Source of the DNA: Legionella sp.
Lineage (GTDB): Bacteria > Pseudomonadota > Gammaproteobacteria > Legionellales > Legionellaceae
Length of the DNA stretch: 34,256 nt
Direction: 5' to 3'
NCBI GenBank assembly: GCA_013697625.1
Contig: JACCWN010000062.1
Location: 1 to 34,256 of the forward strand
How positions within the stretch are numbered: the first letter of the stretch is position 1; the number at the start of each line of letters is the position of its first letter. This document shows positions 17,374 to 27,800 of the stretch, piece by piece. Position numbers and translations under genes: made by a program. Below the pieces are notes generated by a model that was not told where the DNA came from, searched no databases, and worked only from the letters and a program-made list of their open reading frames with translations.

Positions 17374-18240
17374 ATGACCTTATCCGTTAATATCATTGGT
17401 GCTGGACGGGTTGGAATGACAGTGGGACAGTTGTTGGTGAAAAAAAACTTGGCCACCATTGAGTCTATTTGCAACCGCTCAAAAACTAGCACTATAAAGG
17501 CCATAGCCTTTATAGGCCAGGGCCACCATTGTCCTAATATTTCACAATTAGCGCCGGCTGATCTAATTTTCATTACAACTGGTGATGAATCTATAGCCAT
17601 GGTATGCAGTGAACTGAGTAAAAACCAAACTATCAAGCCAGGAACGGTAGTCATTCATTGTAGCGGGGCGCTTACCTCAGATATTCTAAGGCCCATGAAA
17701 GAACTAGGCTGTGTGCTTGCAAGTGTTCATCCAATGCGAAGTTTTGCAGTACCTGAATACAGCGTTCAACAATTTGACAATACCTATTGCGCCATGGAAG
17801 GAGACAAACAAGCCCTCAAGGTGGTTGGACCATTGTTCAAAGCAATGGGAGGCATCATCTATGAAATAGAAAAACATAAAAAAAATGCCTACCATGCGGC
17901 AGCTGTATTCGCCTCAAACTATTTAGTAGCCCTAGCCGAACAGGCTCTGTCTTGTATGCAGGTAGCAGGCATTGAGCATGACCTATCTATGCATGTCATT
18001 ACAGCACTTATGAAAAGTACGGTCACAAACCTAGAAGCCACCTTGTCGCCACGACAGGCTCTAACCGGACCCATACAAAGAGGAGATATTTCAACCATAG
18101 TAAATCATATGACTTCACTCGAAGATCCTGAGCAAAAACAGTTATATTCGGAACTTGGAAAAGCAACCTTAAAGCTAACCTCCCATAATGAAGAAACTAA
18201 ATTAAATATAATAGAAGCCCTCACGTTTAAATCTCAATAA
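17374..18240 (+). CDS. DUF2520/Rossmann-like oxidoreductase-type protein
   Basis: A 288-residue two-domain protein. The N-terminal Rossmann fold shows the dinucleotide-binding IIGAGRVGMTVG at residues 7-18, and the region to about 125 matches the Rossmann-like family related to pyrroline-5-carboxylate reductase and F420-dependent NADP oxidoreductase. The C-terminal helical part (about 130-285, with HAAAVFASNYLVALAEQAL and LTGPIQRGD) is the DUF2520 domain. The reaction and substrate are not established. The ATG at 17374 is only three bases after the pilin stop and lacks a clear Shine-Dalgarno, so coupling is likely. A perfect 10-bp inverted repeat (17492-17501 with 17506-17515) lies within its coding sequence. 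It is convergent with the giant gene that follows. Confidence 0.88.
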   Translation: MTLSVNIIGAGRVGMTVGQLLVKKNLATIESICNRSKTSTIKAIAFIGQGHHCPNISQLAPADLIFITTGDESIAMVCSELSKNQTIKPGTVVIHCSGALTSDILRPMKELGCVLASVHPMRSFAVPEYSVQQFDNTYCAMEGDKQALKVVGPLFKAMGGIIYEIEKHKKNAYHAAAVFASNYLVALAEQALSCMQVAGIEHDLSMHVITALMKSTVTNLEATLSPRQALTGPIQRGDISTIVNHMTSLEDPEQKQLYSELGKATLKLTSHNEETKLNIIEALTFKSQ

Positions 18241-18267
18241 ATAACAAGGCAAGGACCTAGACTCAGA

Positions 18268-21200
18268 TTATTTTCTTAGCCTTTTTGATTGGGATATTTC
18301 ACTTTCTTCATCTAACAGCCCTGATAGATCAAGCTCAGAAGAAGGATCGGCCATTTCCTGTTCTTTAGCCTCTTTCTCTTCCACTTCGCCTAATTTTCGC
18401 TTATGACGCTCCTCGGAGGTAAAAAAATGATCCGATCTTTTTGAGATTACAGTAAACTGAGGTGAATCTGTTGAATTTTTATCAGGGGCTGGCAAAGTAC
18501 TCTTTAACTGCAACAAGACTTGATTTTGTGCCTCTGTATAGCGTTGTTTATCAGGCACAGGTAGATTGTCTTGACTGTATCGTACATTCTGCCCAGTGTT
18601 TTTAGCCCATTCAAATAAAATCTTTTTTTCACCATTTGCTATTATGTCATACAAATATAAAAAATCATGAACAGTCTCAAGATAGGACTGTATTCTCAAG
18701 GATTCAATCTCATTTCTAATGAGTTGAATAAACTCTTCCTTACTTAAAAATTTAAAAGCTATGTTTATCTCCATTAAGGTAGAAATATTAGCATTTAACT
18801 TTGGTTTGATAGTGTTGAGTAGAGCACTAGCCTTGGTTTTTGGAATGTGATTTTTTAATGAGTAAAATTCCTCCCAGGTATTTATTAATTCAGGCATGAC
18901 AGCATCTAACTGTTTAAGAAGAAGAGATTCCAGCTTTAGACTTGAATTAAGCCCACCAAGCCCCCAGAAATGGGTTGTTTGCTTTTTAAGATCCGTAAAA
19001 TCTCTAATAACATACAGCCTATCAAGCATGAAAATATGTGGGGGCAAATGCGATTCAAACAGTTTAAATAATTCTGGTAAACATGCTTGAGGAGCCTTTG
19101 AGAATAAATTTAAATAATCATTTTTTGTTTGCATGATCCTAGGGAGGTCGAGAGAGTTTAGAAAGTCTAAATCAAAATTACTTTTGACTTGTAATGCCAA
19201 TCCCAAATCGTTTCCGTTATGTATAAGTGTATCCCATGAACGGTGAGAAAATATTCGGTCTAGTTTAATGTATACCTTCGCACCCCTAAAGGATGAAGTG
19301 ATGATGACCATATCTTCTATGGTTTTTATAAAATTAATGTATTTCTCTTTTGTTTCTATGAGGATATGTTCAAACAAAGTGGTAAAAAGGGCCGGGTCTC
19401 CTTGAAAATCTTGAGGACTGTTTAGCCAAAATACCCAATCAAATTCATGTTTAGTATTGTGATATATGATTTCAAATGAACTGACGAGTAGCATTTGAAG
19501 AAAGTCTGATTTCTTTGTAATAAGTTTCTTAAATATTCCTCTTTGCTGAAGTTCTTTGGCCAAATCAATAATTTGTTCCTCTTGCAGAGTTTCAAATAGT
19601 GTAAGATCACTTAATGTGGCTGTTTGCATCAGTGCTAATAAGTGGGGCTTGATATTATTATAAAAAATCGGTTTTTGATTAGCATTCAAAAATTCATCAA
19701 ATACAGTCTCAATATCACCAATCTTTGCAAAGAAATTGTTTATATGCGGTGTTAAGACAGTAAGATATTCAGGCCTTATCACCAGCATAAGTTTTGCCAG
19801 CTGCTGGCCTGACATGGGAAAGTGTAATAAAGGAAAATAATAAACAAAATTTGTGGGAGTGCCTGATTTCATAGATTGTAACCACTGCAACTGCTCAATA
19901 ATCTTTGATGGATAGGCCTGAATTTTCCATAAGTTAATAGTATACTCCTGGCTAGGACCATCGGTTAAAAGACTTAAAAACTCAGTGTAAAAAAAAGAAA
20001 ATGTTTCTGACCATTGCGAAGGTGGCACTAAAAAAGCATGCAGTATGATCCGGTTAGCAAGGTATGGCGTGAGAAAAACAATATTTTTCAAATCAGAATG
20101 CTCAGGCTCTTGAACAATGGTTGATTTTCCAATCAATTTTTGTAACCACTTATCAGAAACAACAAGTGCGTTTTTAATAAAATGGAGATCCAATAGGCGG
20201 CTATATAAGCTATCAATTTGGTTATTTATATTTTCAGCAGTCTCAGCTTCATCTTCTTCTAAGGCGGTTGTAAGATCAGTACCATAATCATTAAAAATTG
20301 TGAAAACATTGCTTATAAATTCAACCTCATTATCTTTTAAATAAGATTCAATTTGTAAATTCGCATAACTAATTTCCGGCATATTCAAGGCTTGCAACTG
20401 TGTTTGATTCATCACTTGGTTTTGGATAAAATTGTCGAAGAAGGTTTGGCAAATTGATTCTAAATAGACAATATCAATATCAGTTGCATGCCGCAGCAGT
20501 TTTCCATGTAAGGCAATGTTCCTAAAAGTACGTTCAATTATTAAAAATGATTTTACAAAGGATAAATCATTTTCCCAAAAGGAGGCAATATTGTGTTTTA
20601 ATAAGCATAATGCCTTATCATGAAGCTCAAAGTGATTGGGCGTGCAATTTTTTGAATCCATTTTTTGTAAGAGAATTACATCATCTAAGAGCTCTACATC
20701 CTTATCCAATAAAGCCGCAGGTAAGGTGAAAATTTCCTCAATAATATCCTCAGCCAGGCTTTTGCACTCAGCAGTGGATAGTTGCATATTCTCAGAGCTT
20801 ATTGCTTGTGTAAGCTGATATTCTAAGATTGATCCTTTACCTTTATTTGAATGCAGCATATCTTTCATAGCCTGCGACATGCCTTCGTTCTCATGTTTTA
20901 CCCATTTAAATAATGTTTTAGAATATAATTGAGGATGCTTGGTTTTCCATTCATTCAAAATTTTATCAATGACTATGGGCTGTAATATTTTTAAAATCCA
21001 AATTCTTAACTGGATTTTATCTTTTAAATATTGTCGACAAAGTTCCTGGCTAATAGGTTCCTTTGGAGAAGCGAATTCGCTTAGATTAAAAACACCATGA
21101 TTGACTTCAGATCCACTGTCCTCTCCACCTGGTGGTTCAACCAGTTGTCGATTCTGCATTAACTTATGAAGCTGTATTAAACTTGAATTTATTTTATCAA

Positions 21201-21402
21201 ATGGTTTGCCAGTAAATAGTAAGGGCAATGTATCGTAAATTCTGGCAACTGCAGGCATTTGTGCTTGCTGATATAGAAAGGTTAAGGCATCAATTGCATG
21301 ATTTACAGGGATCTCATGCAAATCATGAAATAAGTGATTTATAGACGAATTTATTATGGTTCTATGGCACAGAGCTATGTTTTTTAATGTCATTGTATTC
21401 AC
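18268..21402 (-). CDS. Giant hypothetical protein, paralogue A
   Basis: A 1044-residue protein of unknown function, clearly paralogous along its whole length to the next gene. Shared blocks include VIDKIL (about 150), an F-W motif at EFDWVFWL, ANRIILHAFLVP, YFPLLHFPMSG and FLSKEEF near 900. It looks almost entirely helical, without signal peptide, membrane helix or repeats I can name. The last 60 residues are charged: RHKRKLGE, a glutamate-rich run (EEKEAKEQE), an acidic stretch and a terminal SKRLRK. Glutamate-rich tails and lysine/arginine clusters are compatible with a translocated, possibly nucleus-targeted effector, but this is inference. The frame begins at GTG (21402); an ATG three codons later (21393) is equally plausible, and neither has a good Shine-Dalgarno. 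Confidence 0.8.
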   Translation of the reverse strand: MNTMTLKNIALCHRTIINSSINHLFHDLHEIPVNHAIDALTFLYQQAQMPAVARIYDTLPLLFTGKPFDKINSSLIQLHKLMQNRQLVEPPGGEDSGSEVNHGVFNLSEFASPKEPISQELCRQYLKDKIQLRIWILKILQPIVIDKILNEWKTKHPQLYSKTLFKWVKHENEGMSQAMKDMLHSNKGKGSILEYQLTQAISSENMQLSTAECKSLAEDIIEEIFTLPAALLDKDVELLDDVILLQKMDSKNCTPNHFELHDKALCLLKHNIASFWENDLSFVKSFLIIERTFRNIALHGKLLRHATDIDIVYLESICQTFFDNFIQNQVMNQTQLQALNMPEISYANLQIESYLKDNEVEFISNVFTIFNDYGTDLTTALEEDEAETAENINNQIDSLYSRLLDLHFIKNALVVSDKWLQKLIGKSTIVQEPEHSDLKNIVFLTPYLANRIILHAFLVPPSQWSETFSFFYTEFLSLLTDGPSQEYTINLWKIQAYPSKIIEQLQWLQSMKSGTPTNFVYYFPLLHFPMSGQQLAKLMLVIRPEYLTVLTPHINNFFAKIGDIETVFDEFLNANQKPIFYNNIKPHLLALMQTATLSDLTLFETLQEEQIIDLAKELQQRGIFKKLITKKSDFLQMLLVSSFEIIYHNTKHEFDWVFWLNSPQDFQGDPALFTTLFEHILIETKEKYINFIKTIEDMVIITSSFRGAKVYIKLDRIFSHRSWDTLIHNGNDLGLALQVKSNFDLDFLNSLDLPRIMQTKNDYLNLFSKAPQACLPELFKLFESHLPPHIFMLDRLYVIRDFTDLKKQTTHFWGLGGLNSSLKLESLLLKQLDAVMPELINTWEEFYSLKNHIPKTKASALLNTIKPKLNANISTLMEINIAFKFLSKEEFIQLIRNEIESLRIQSYLETVHDFLYLYDIIANGEKKILFEWAKNTGQNVRYSQDNLPVPDKQRYTEAQNQVLLQLKSTLPAPDKNSTDSPQFTVISKRSDHFFTSEERHKRKLGEVEEKEAKEQEMADPSSELDLSGLLDEESEISQSKRLRK

Positions 21403-21461
21403 ATGTTTAAAAATTTAAAATTCCTGATTGAAATCAGAAGCGTAATAGGGTGTATGTATTG

Positions 21462-24400
21462 CTAACTAAAATCAAAGCTTGAGACGGCCAAATCTTGTAA
21501 TTTCCTTTTATGTCCTGGTTTGGCAAATTCACTTGAGCTAAAAAAAGTAGGCGTATTTCCAAACCCTGTCCAAGCACTGTTTAGCTGTGGAAGCGCTGGT
21601 TCCTCATCATCGATTACAAACTTGGAATAGTTTGTGCCTTTACACATTTGGGTATGCGACTCCAAGCTAGCAAATAACTCTGAAAAATTATCATCGTTAT
21701 TTTCTAAATAACGCAAGGCTTTCATAATTACGTTTTTAGATATATCTGCCCTATCAAGCAAATTTTCTAAAGGTATTAGGAAATTTTTATTCCTGCGAGT
21801 ATGCAATTTTTCATTAACGCGCATATAAAGAAGCAGCGCCTCTATATCCCCGTGTATACAAGGAAAAGAACATTTACTAAATAAAACTAGTTGCACTTGA
21901 AGCAGCTGTTCTTTGCTAAGACATTGCTCTAACTGGGTCAGTTCTTCTAAGTCATGAATAAATGGAAACTGTAACTTTTTGACATGTTCAAATAACAAAA
22001 TTTGTTCATTTTCAGAAATGATAGAATATAAAAAAGTAAAATTATAGACGGTTGAAATCGCGCCCATAAATCTGTCGCCTGCTATAAACTTTCTTACCAT
22101 GAGCCCAAACTCTTCTGCATTGAGAAATTGAGATGCAATATTAATATCTAGTAATGAGTTGATGTTATCATTTAGTCTGTGTCTTATAAGATCGAGCAAA
22201 CTTGCAAATTCTGACCTTCTCATAAAGCCGCCTAAAAAATCAACATCCTGCCAAGTTGCTATAAGATTGGGTAAGTTTGGTTTCAACTTAGATAAAATTG
22301 CCTGACGTTCTTGTGTGTCCTTTGAACTACTTGAAAATGCGGGAATCAATTTTAAATCACAAACTTGTGAAATAGCAAAGTAAGCATCATTACTCTCCAA
22401 GATTTGATTGGGTATACAATATTTAAACTTGTGAAAATATTTTTTACGCTGACTTTCATTTAGAAGCTTGAAAAAGCTCAGATGCTCATTCATGTTTTCT
22501 GTTAGTTTAGGTATACGAGGCTCTAAGGAATCTAAAAAAACATCCAAATCAGGTATGAAGTTTATGATTGAAAGTATATCAGTCAAATTGTGTATTAAAT
22601 TTGATATACGATCTTTGTACAACATATAAAGATTGCGGATGTACACATGATTTAAATTAAGAGTACAAAGATTAACAAAGTCATTTAAGTTTTTTAAAAA
22701 ATCAACCTTATGCGTCTCTACATCTCTAAGCAGGTTGATGATCATATTAGAGTCTGGGGATTCTGCCCAGGGAGCTAGATCCTTAACTTCATGAATCCAA
22801 AATGTCCAATTAAAATCAGATTTTGTGTGACGATATAGTAAGTTAAAAATCTCAGGGTTCCGCAAAAGGGGTAACATATCGGAGGCCTTAGCAAAATGAT
22901 GATTTAGTAAACCCTGTTTATATATATCTTGAATGAATTCAGGAACACAAAGATATTGGAGATGAGCTTGCATAAAATCTACAAATTCAATTGAAGAAAC
23001 AGTATGCATAATTTTAAATATATGGTTTCTAATATCCTTTAAAAATTGAGGGATTTTTGTCTCTGGAAATTCATCACTGCTTTGTACGATGTTAATATCA
23101 TTCAAATTTACAAAATATGTTTCAACAGCTGTAGCTAATAGGCCATGGTGTTCCGGCTTTATCACTTGCAAAAGTGTTGCAACTTCAACTACAGATCTAG
23201 GATCATGCAATATAGGGAAGTAGTTCTCATCATAATCATTTTCACCGCTATCCACATTTAAATCTTGTAATTGCGCAATAAACTTAGGTGGAAAATTATC
23301 AGATGCCCAGGGCCTAATTTGGAATGATGTATTATTTTCCGATTTTTCTAAGTATGCTAATAAATCTTCAAACATATCAGAAAAACAAGAGGTCCATTCG
23401 TTGGTAGGAACTAACAAAGCATGTAATACAATGCGATTTGTGTCATAAGATGAAAGAGCAACTATTATACCCTGCGCTTGTGCACGGCTGGATTTCTTAA
23501 TTATTGCAAGTAACACCTCATCAGAGAGAACGATGGCATTTTCATTAAGATGTAAATCCATTAATTTACTGAGCAAATCAAAAATTTGATTTTGAGAATG
23601 ATTATAGTTTCGCATTACTTCAGAATCATCAATATCTAAATACTCATCTGCTAGCTCTAATACTTTTGTTCTATGATTATTATAGTTAGTGAAAAATTCA
23701 TCTAAAAAAGTTACATTATCTGCTTGCCAATGAGTTTCAACCTGTTTAAATAATAGATTGGCAGATGTCAGAAAAACATCATCTACGGGAGTCGAAGGAC
23801 TGAACTTTGTGATTTCATCCATAAGAGAATCTTGTTGAACCATATAGGCAGTCACATCAACTCCTTTCTCCTGCAAAAAAAGCTCATTTAAGACAATGAA
23901 TCTATAGCAACCCTCCATAATCAAAAGACACTCTAATAAGGCTACATTGGTTTCCCAGTATTCAGCAAGGTTTTCCTTTATAAGAGATAAAACAGTGTTA
24001 TGCCGATGATATTGTGCGGGGTCACTACACTCTGGAATTATGTATGTAAGTTTCAAACAAGGTTCTAGAATTTGTACATTCACATCTAGGATAGAGGCTG
24101 GGAGCGCATAAATCTCTTCCATGATATCGTCTATCCTAGGGTCGAAGGATAGATAATTTTCTGGATTAATTGCTGTCTTAAGCTGAGATGACAATAAAGA
24201 TTCATCAGTATGAGCAGCAAGCATATCTCTCAGCGATGGTGGCATACCTTCGCTGGCGTTTACCACCCATTGAAATATTGCTTTGGAATAAGCTAAAGGT
24301 TGCTGTATTTTCAAAACAGATAAAACCTTATCAATCACAACCGTTTTCAGAATTCCTATGGCCCAAATTCTGGCTTTCATTTTATCGATAATATATTGAA

Positions 24401-24674
24401 TCATCAGTTCAGTGATTTCTTCTGAATTTTCAGGATTGAGCCGGGTGTCTTTTAAAATTGTTAGCAGGAGATCTGACCCTTTCGCTGTGAGCGGAGCCTC
24501 ATCACCTGCTGTAAATATAGAAGTAGAGGAGTCATATGCTATACATTTTTCGCAGAGCAATTCTAAAATCCCAATAGCTTCATTCTCATCAATGTGGTGT
24601 AAAGACAGTAAGAAAGGATTAAGACTATGATTAATGCAAACTTTTAATTCTTGAGTAACAGCTTTTTCTATCAT
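21462..24674 (-). CDS. Giant hypothetical protein, paralogue B
   Basis: A 1070-residue, mainly helical protein of unknown function, homologous end to end with the gene downstream. Matching blocks: VVIDKVL with YSKAIFQWV, DFNWTFWI, TNRIVLHALLVP, YFPILHDPRS, FLNAEEF and LLFEHVKK. Relative to paralogue A it carries extra sequence near the C-terminus (about residues 915-1040). The tail keeps the HKRKL motif (GHKRKLQDLAVSSFDFS) although it lacks the long acidic run. No signal peptide or membrane helix is seen. It has its own strong-looking promoter (24705-24733). The 59-base gap to paralogue A suggests both are transcribed together. The ATG at 24674 has only a weak ribosome binding site. Confidence 0.8.
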   Translation of the reverse strand: MIEKAVTQELKVCINHSLNPFLLSLHHIDENEAIGILELLCEKCIAYDSSTSIFTAGDEAPLTAKGSDLLLTILKDTRLNPENSEEITELMIQYIIDKMKARIWAIGILKTVVIDKVLSVLKIQQPLAYSKAIFQWVVNASEGMPPSLRDMLAAHTDESLLSSQLKTAINPENYLSFDPRIDDIMEEIYALPASILDVNVQILEPCLKLTYIIPECSDPAQYHRHNTVLSLIKENLAEYWETNVALLECLLIMEGCYRFIVLNELFLQEKGVDVTAYMVQQDSLMDEITKFSPSTPVDDVFLTSANLLFKQVETHWQADNVTFLDEFFTNYNNHRTKVLELADEYLDIDDSEVMRNYNHSQNQIFDLLSKLMDLHLNENAIVLSDEVLLAIIKKSSRAQAQGIIVALSSYDTNRIVLHALLVPTNEWTSCFSDMFEDLLAYLEKSENNTSFQIRPWASDNFPPKFIAQLQDLNVDSGENDYDENYFPILHDPRSVVEVATLLQVIKPEHHGLLATAVETYFVNLNDINIVQSSDEFPETKIPQFLKDIRNHIFKIMHTVSSIEFVDFMQAHLQYLCVPEFIQDIYKQGLLNHHFAKASDMLPLLRNPEIFNLLYRHTKSDFNWTFWIHEVKDLAPWAESPDSNMIINLLRDVETHKVDFLKNLNDFVNLCTLNLNHVYIRNLYMLYKDRISNLIHNLTDILSIINFIPDLDVFLDSLEPRIPKLTENMNEHLSFFKLLNESQRKKYFHKFKYCIPNQILESNDAYFAISQVCDLKLIPAFSSSSKDTQERQAILSKLKPNLPNLIATWQDVDFLGGFMRRSEFASLLDLIRHRLNDNINSLLDINIASQFLNAEEFGLMVRKFIAGDRFMGAISTVYNFTFLYSIISENEQILLFEHVKKLQFPFIHDLEELTQLEQCLSKEQLLQVQLVLFSKCSFPCIHGDIEALLLYMRVNEKLHTRRNKNFLIPLENLLDRADISKNVIMKALRYLENNDDNFSELFASLESHTQMCKGTNYSKFVIDDEEPALPQLNSAWTGFGNTPTFFSSSEFAKPGHKRKLQDLAVSSFDFS

Positions 24675-24704
24675 CTATGTTCATACAGAAGGGAATTTTA
24701 AAAC

Positions 24705-24733
24705 AATATACATAGTAATGAATCACTAGTCAA
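24705..24733 (-). promoter_or_regulatory. Sigma-70 promoter for the giant paralogue pair
   Basis: On the minus strand TTGACT (24728-24733) and TATATT (24705-24710) are separated by exactly 17 bases, five of six matches in each box. It lies about 30 bases before the ATG at 24674 and beyond the end of putA, so the pair can be expressed independently of putA. Confidence 0.65.
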
Positions 24734-24834
24734 ATATGATTCTTAGTGCGCATTAAAGGCGCTTTTAAGGATAATTTCTTAAAACCCACAACCTGTGTTG
24801 GTAAAAATGATGGATACAGGATACTGACTGCTAA

Positions 24835-27800
24835 TTATTCATAAGCATCTGCCATAGACATCAAGCTTGCATTTCCACCAGCAGCAGTTGTATCTACTGT
24901 AAAAGTTCTTTCATGGCATAAGCGTAACAAATAATTAGGACCCCCGGCTTTGGGGCCAGTACCAGACAGCCCCTCTCCGCCAAAAGGTTGTAATCCGACT
25001 ACGGCACCTATAACATTACGATTCACATAACAATTTCCCACATGAATATTTTGTCTAATATGGTCAATGGTAGCATTGATGCGACTGTGAATGCCCAAAG
25101 TCAGGCCAAAACCACTTGAATTAATCTGTGTTATCACCTTGTCAAGCTCCGTAGATTGATAAGAAATGACATGTAAAATGGGACCGAATACTTCTTTTTC
25201 TAGCGCAGACATGGAATCAATGGCAAGGATGGTCGGAGGCATAAAAAAACCTACCTTGGCCTTTTCGGACAGTTCGCATTGATATAGCAATGTATGTTGT
25301 TTCATCATGCGTATTACATGGTTTTCAAGTTCACTCAATGCCTCTTTGTCTATCACAGGCCCTACATCGGTGGCAAACCAATAGGGATCTCCTATGACCA
25401 ATTCACACATGGCGCCTTTTAATAGCTGCATCAACTTATCATAAACCTCAGCTTGCACAAACAAAACTCGGACAGCCGAACACCGTTGTCCCGCGCTGCC
25501 AAAGGCTGAACCCATCACATCATTTACAACTTGCTCTAATAAAGCAGAAGAATCCACTATCATGGCATTTTGGCCACCAGTTTCAGCAATCAATGGAATT
25601 ATCTCACCACCTCGAGCTGCTAGGGCCTGATTGATATGTGTTGCTGTAGCAGTAGAACCTGTGAATAAAACTGCCTTGATTCGTCTATCTTCTACCAATG
25701 CCTTGCCAATGGTGTCACCTGGCCCAGGGAGTAATTGCAGGGCACCACCTGGGATCCCAGCTTCGTGTAAAAGGCTTGTAACTAAGGTTGCAATCAAAGG
25801 CGTTTGTTCTGCAGGCTTTGCAATCACACAATTTCCTGTTGCTAAGCCTGCAACAACTTGTCCTACAAAAATTGCCAATGGGAAATTCCAAGGACTGATA
25901 CAAAGAACAATGCCACGGGGGTGTAAACTCAACTCATTTAATTCACCAGTGTAGCCCTTTAAGTGGCATGGTTGCGCCATCATTTGCTGAGCTTTTAAGG
26001 CATAATAACGACAAAAATCAATGGCCTCCCGTATTTCACTTAGGCTGTCCACCCTAGTCTTGCCGCCTTCAAGACAAAGCAAGGCTAAAAGCTGCGCCTG
26101 TTTAGATTGTAACAAGTCTGCAAAACGGTATAGACAATCAGCCCTTTGGCTCACTGGGGTTGTACCCCAGGTTTTAAAACCAATTTGGGCTGTGGTCAAA
26201 GCTTTTTCTACTTCCTCAAATGTACTATCTTGCACAAAACCTATCACCCGACTGACCTGCTGGGGTGCATGAACGGCTCTTGGTGTATTTAAAACCAAAT
26301 GCCCCCCAATGATAGGCCCAGAATTAAACAATGTTTTATTCAATGGTAATAAGGCCTCTTCTAATCGTTGACGTTCAAATCGATTGTTGATATCAAAGCC
26401 TTTGGAATTGATTCTTTCTGGTAAAAATATAGCTTCTGGTAAGGGTATATTGAGATTGTCTTTACTGAGCAATTCTACTGCCTGACTTATAGGATCTTGA
26501 ATTAGTGAACTGATGTCTACTGTATCATCCATAATGCGGTTAACAAAAGAAGAATTGGCGCCATTTTCTAATAAGCGTCTTACCAAATACGGCAATAATT
26601 CTTCATTGGAACCTACAGGCGCATAGATTCGACAGGGTCGATTAAAACAGTGTTCAGGTACCACTTGTTCGTACAATTCTGTCCCCATACCATATAAACA
26701 TTGAAACTCGTAGTCTTTATAATCCCTAACCAAAGTTAAAATCATCGCCACTGAATAGGCATTATGTGTAGCAAATTGCGGGTATATGGCATCGGCCATT
26801 GTGAGTATTTTTTTTGCACAGGCTTGAAAAGATACATCCGTAAAAACTTTACGAGTGAACACAGGATATTCAGCCAATCCTTGCATTTGTGTTTTTTTTA
26901 TTTCACTGTCCCAATAAGCGCCTTTTATCAATCGAACCATAACACGATCTTGCTTGCTTCTTGCTAAAGCAGCCACCCAATCTAAAATATAATAGGCACG
27001 TTTTTGATAGGTTTGTAGAGCAAGTCCAAATCCATGCCACCCTCTCAAACTGTCATCAGTAAACACTTGTTCAAAAATATCTAAGGATATTTCCAAACGT
27101 TCAGATTCTTCAGCATCTAGGGTCAATGAAATATTATGCCTTTTTGCAATCTGTGCCAATGCCAATACTTTCTGAGGTAGCTCTGACATCACTCGGGCTT
27201 GTTGAGATTCACTATAACGTGGGTGAAGAGCGGATAACTTTATTGATACTCCAGCACAATGATTGATATTTGAGCTCTTACCCTGGCTTTTACCAATGGT
27301 TTCTATAGCGTTTTTATAGGCATTAAAAAAGCGTTCTGCATCCATTGCGGTGAGTGCGGCCTCCCCTAGCATATCAAATGAATATTGATAGCCTTGATCC
27401 TCCTTTTTTTTTGCTCTTATAAGAGCGTTTGTGATAGTAGGACCTATTACAAATTGTTTACTCAATATACCCATAGCTTTGTAAATTGCAGTCCTTAACA
27501 CCAGGGCGCTGCGTTTACTCAAGAGTTTCATAAAGGCTTTAGATGCATTGGTTTGAGCTTTTTCAGGGCTTAGGATTTTACCTGTGAGTATCAATGCCCA
27601 AGTAGTAGCATTCACAAAAAAAGATTGGCTTTGGCCTTTATGGGATTTCCAGTCGGCATCTACTAATTTGTCCTTGATTAAAGAATCAATGGTAGCCTTA
27701 TCTGGTACACGCAGAAATGCTTCTGCCAAACACATCAAAGCAAGCCCTTCTTGACTGGTTAAAGCAAATTCTGTTAAAAAAGAATCAATGCCAGTTGTTT

